From contig JAGXIQ010000011.1 in NCBI GenBank assembly GCA_024635625.1, positions 1 to 46,155 on the forward strand: 46,155 nucleotides of DNA, in the 5' to 3' direction. The position numbers were made by a program, and so were the translations under genes. The stretch comes from Loktanella sp. Lineage in GTDB: Bacteria; Pseudomonadota; Alphaproteobacteria; Rhodobacterales; Rhodobacteraceae. This document shows positions 46,031 through 46,155 of this stretch, in pieces. How positions within the stretch are numbered: position 1 is the stretch's first letter; every line of letters starts with the position of its first letter. The notes below the pieces were generated by a model that worked only from the letters and a program-made list of their open reading frames with translations, was not told the DNA's origin and did not search any database.

Positions 46031-46155
46031 TTAATCGGTCTCGTATCCGGCAGCTTTGAAGTAGTTGTAGCACTCCTCGTCGGAGAATAGGTGGCAGACA
46101 TGTCCCACCGCCGCCCAAAGTTGGTCGTAGGTCCGTGCCGCCGCCTTTCTGATGA
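46031..46155 (-). mobile_element. IS630-family transposase, C-terminal fragment (5' end outside window)
   Basis: A minus-strand frame entering from the right edge reads KAAARTYDQLWAAVGHV, then FSDEECYNYFKAAGYETD, and ends in TAA 46033-46031. This is the usual C-terminal tail of one branch of IS630-type transposases. The element probably ends at about 46016-46020 (TA at 46016-46017, then GAGCGTGTTGCAG), where the DUF2254 remnant begins. It differs from the transposase at the left edge, so the two are not copies of the same element. Confidence 0.8.

Noticed and set aside
1..46155. tRNA, rRNA or CRISPR arrays
   Set aside because: No cloverleaf-like tRNA ends, rRNA-like stretches or regularly spaced direct repeats were recognised by eye; a dedicated scan was not possible.

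Overview
The window looks like chromosomal DNA of a marine alphaproteobacterium of the order Rhodobacterales (Roseobacter group). The evidence is the set of linked blocks: hfq-hflX next to trkA/trkH and ntrXY; the dusB(nifR3)-ntrB-ntrC operon; the fused ispDF gene; the frr-uppS-cdsA-dxr-rseP-bamA-ompH-fabZ-lpxA-lpxI-lpxB envelope block; and the DUF6456/DUF6477 pair that I know mainly from this order. Most genes are tightly packed, with ATGA or TGATG stop/start overlaps. No rRNA, tRNA or CRISPR array was recognised by eye.

Layout. (1) 1-790: the 3' end of an IS630-type transposase lies against a decayed GGDEF (diguanylate cyclase) gene. (2) 791-12543, all minus strand: hflX, hfq, trkH, trkA, ntrX, ntrY, ntrC, ntrB and dusB, covering nitrogen two-component control, potassium uptake and RNA/ribosome functions. 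(3) 12734-14822, plus strand: ispDF, pgpA and a cinA C-terminal-type gene, coupled by 4-base overlaps. (4) 14831-17117: a RatA/Coq10-like gene (minus), hpt and a small membrane protein (plus), then lipA (minus), with two consecutive perfect inverted repeats in the convergent gap. (5) 17304-18933: a DUF6456 regulator resembling GafA, the activator of gene transfer agent production, divergent from a DUF6477 gene. A perfect CtrA box lies between them. (6) 18926-24776: an MttB-family methyltransferase homologue, guaA, an ABM monooxygenase-like gene, an EamA transporter and a FadL-type outer-membrane protein with an Ala/Gln-rich heptad insert, ending at a strong terminator. (7) 24841-36989, minus strand: lipid A and outer-membrane biogenesis genes, isoprenoid and phospholipid genes, ribosome recycling factor and UMP kinase, with a 41-codon membrane ORF between rseP and bamA. 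(8) 37098-45530, plus strand: miaA, an AraC-type regulator and a complete peptide-type ABC importer. (9) 45527-46155, minus strand: a frameshifted and truncated DUF2254 gene next to a second IS630-type transposase end.

How the parts fit. Blocks 2 and 7 are core housekeeping modules. Isoprenoid precursors from dxr and ispDF feed uppS; cdsA and pgpA belong to phospholipid synthesis; lpxA/lpxI/lpxB make lipid A; bamA, ompH and rseP handle and monitor outer-membrane proteins. The two NtrC-type regulators both lack the GAFTGA sigma-54 contact loop, which suggests that they do not act through sigma-54 in the usual way. The most interesting regulatory locus is the GafA-like/DUF6477 divergent pair with its CtrA box. 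The gene transfer agent structural genes are not in this window. Both window edges are IS630 ends abutting broken genes, so the segment is bracketed by mobile elements.
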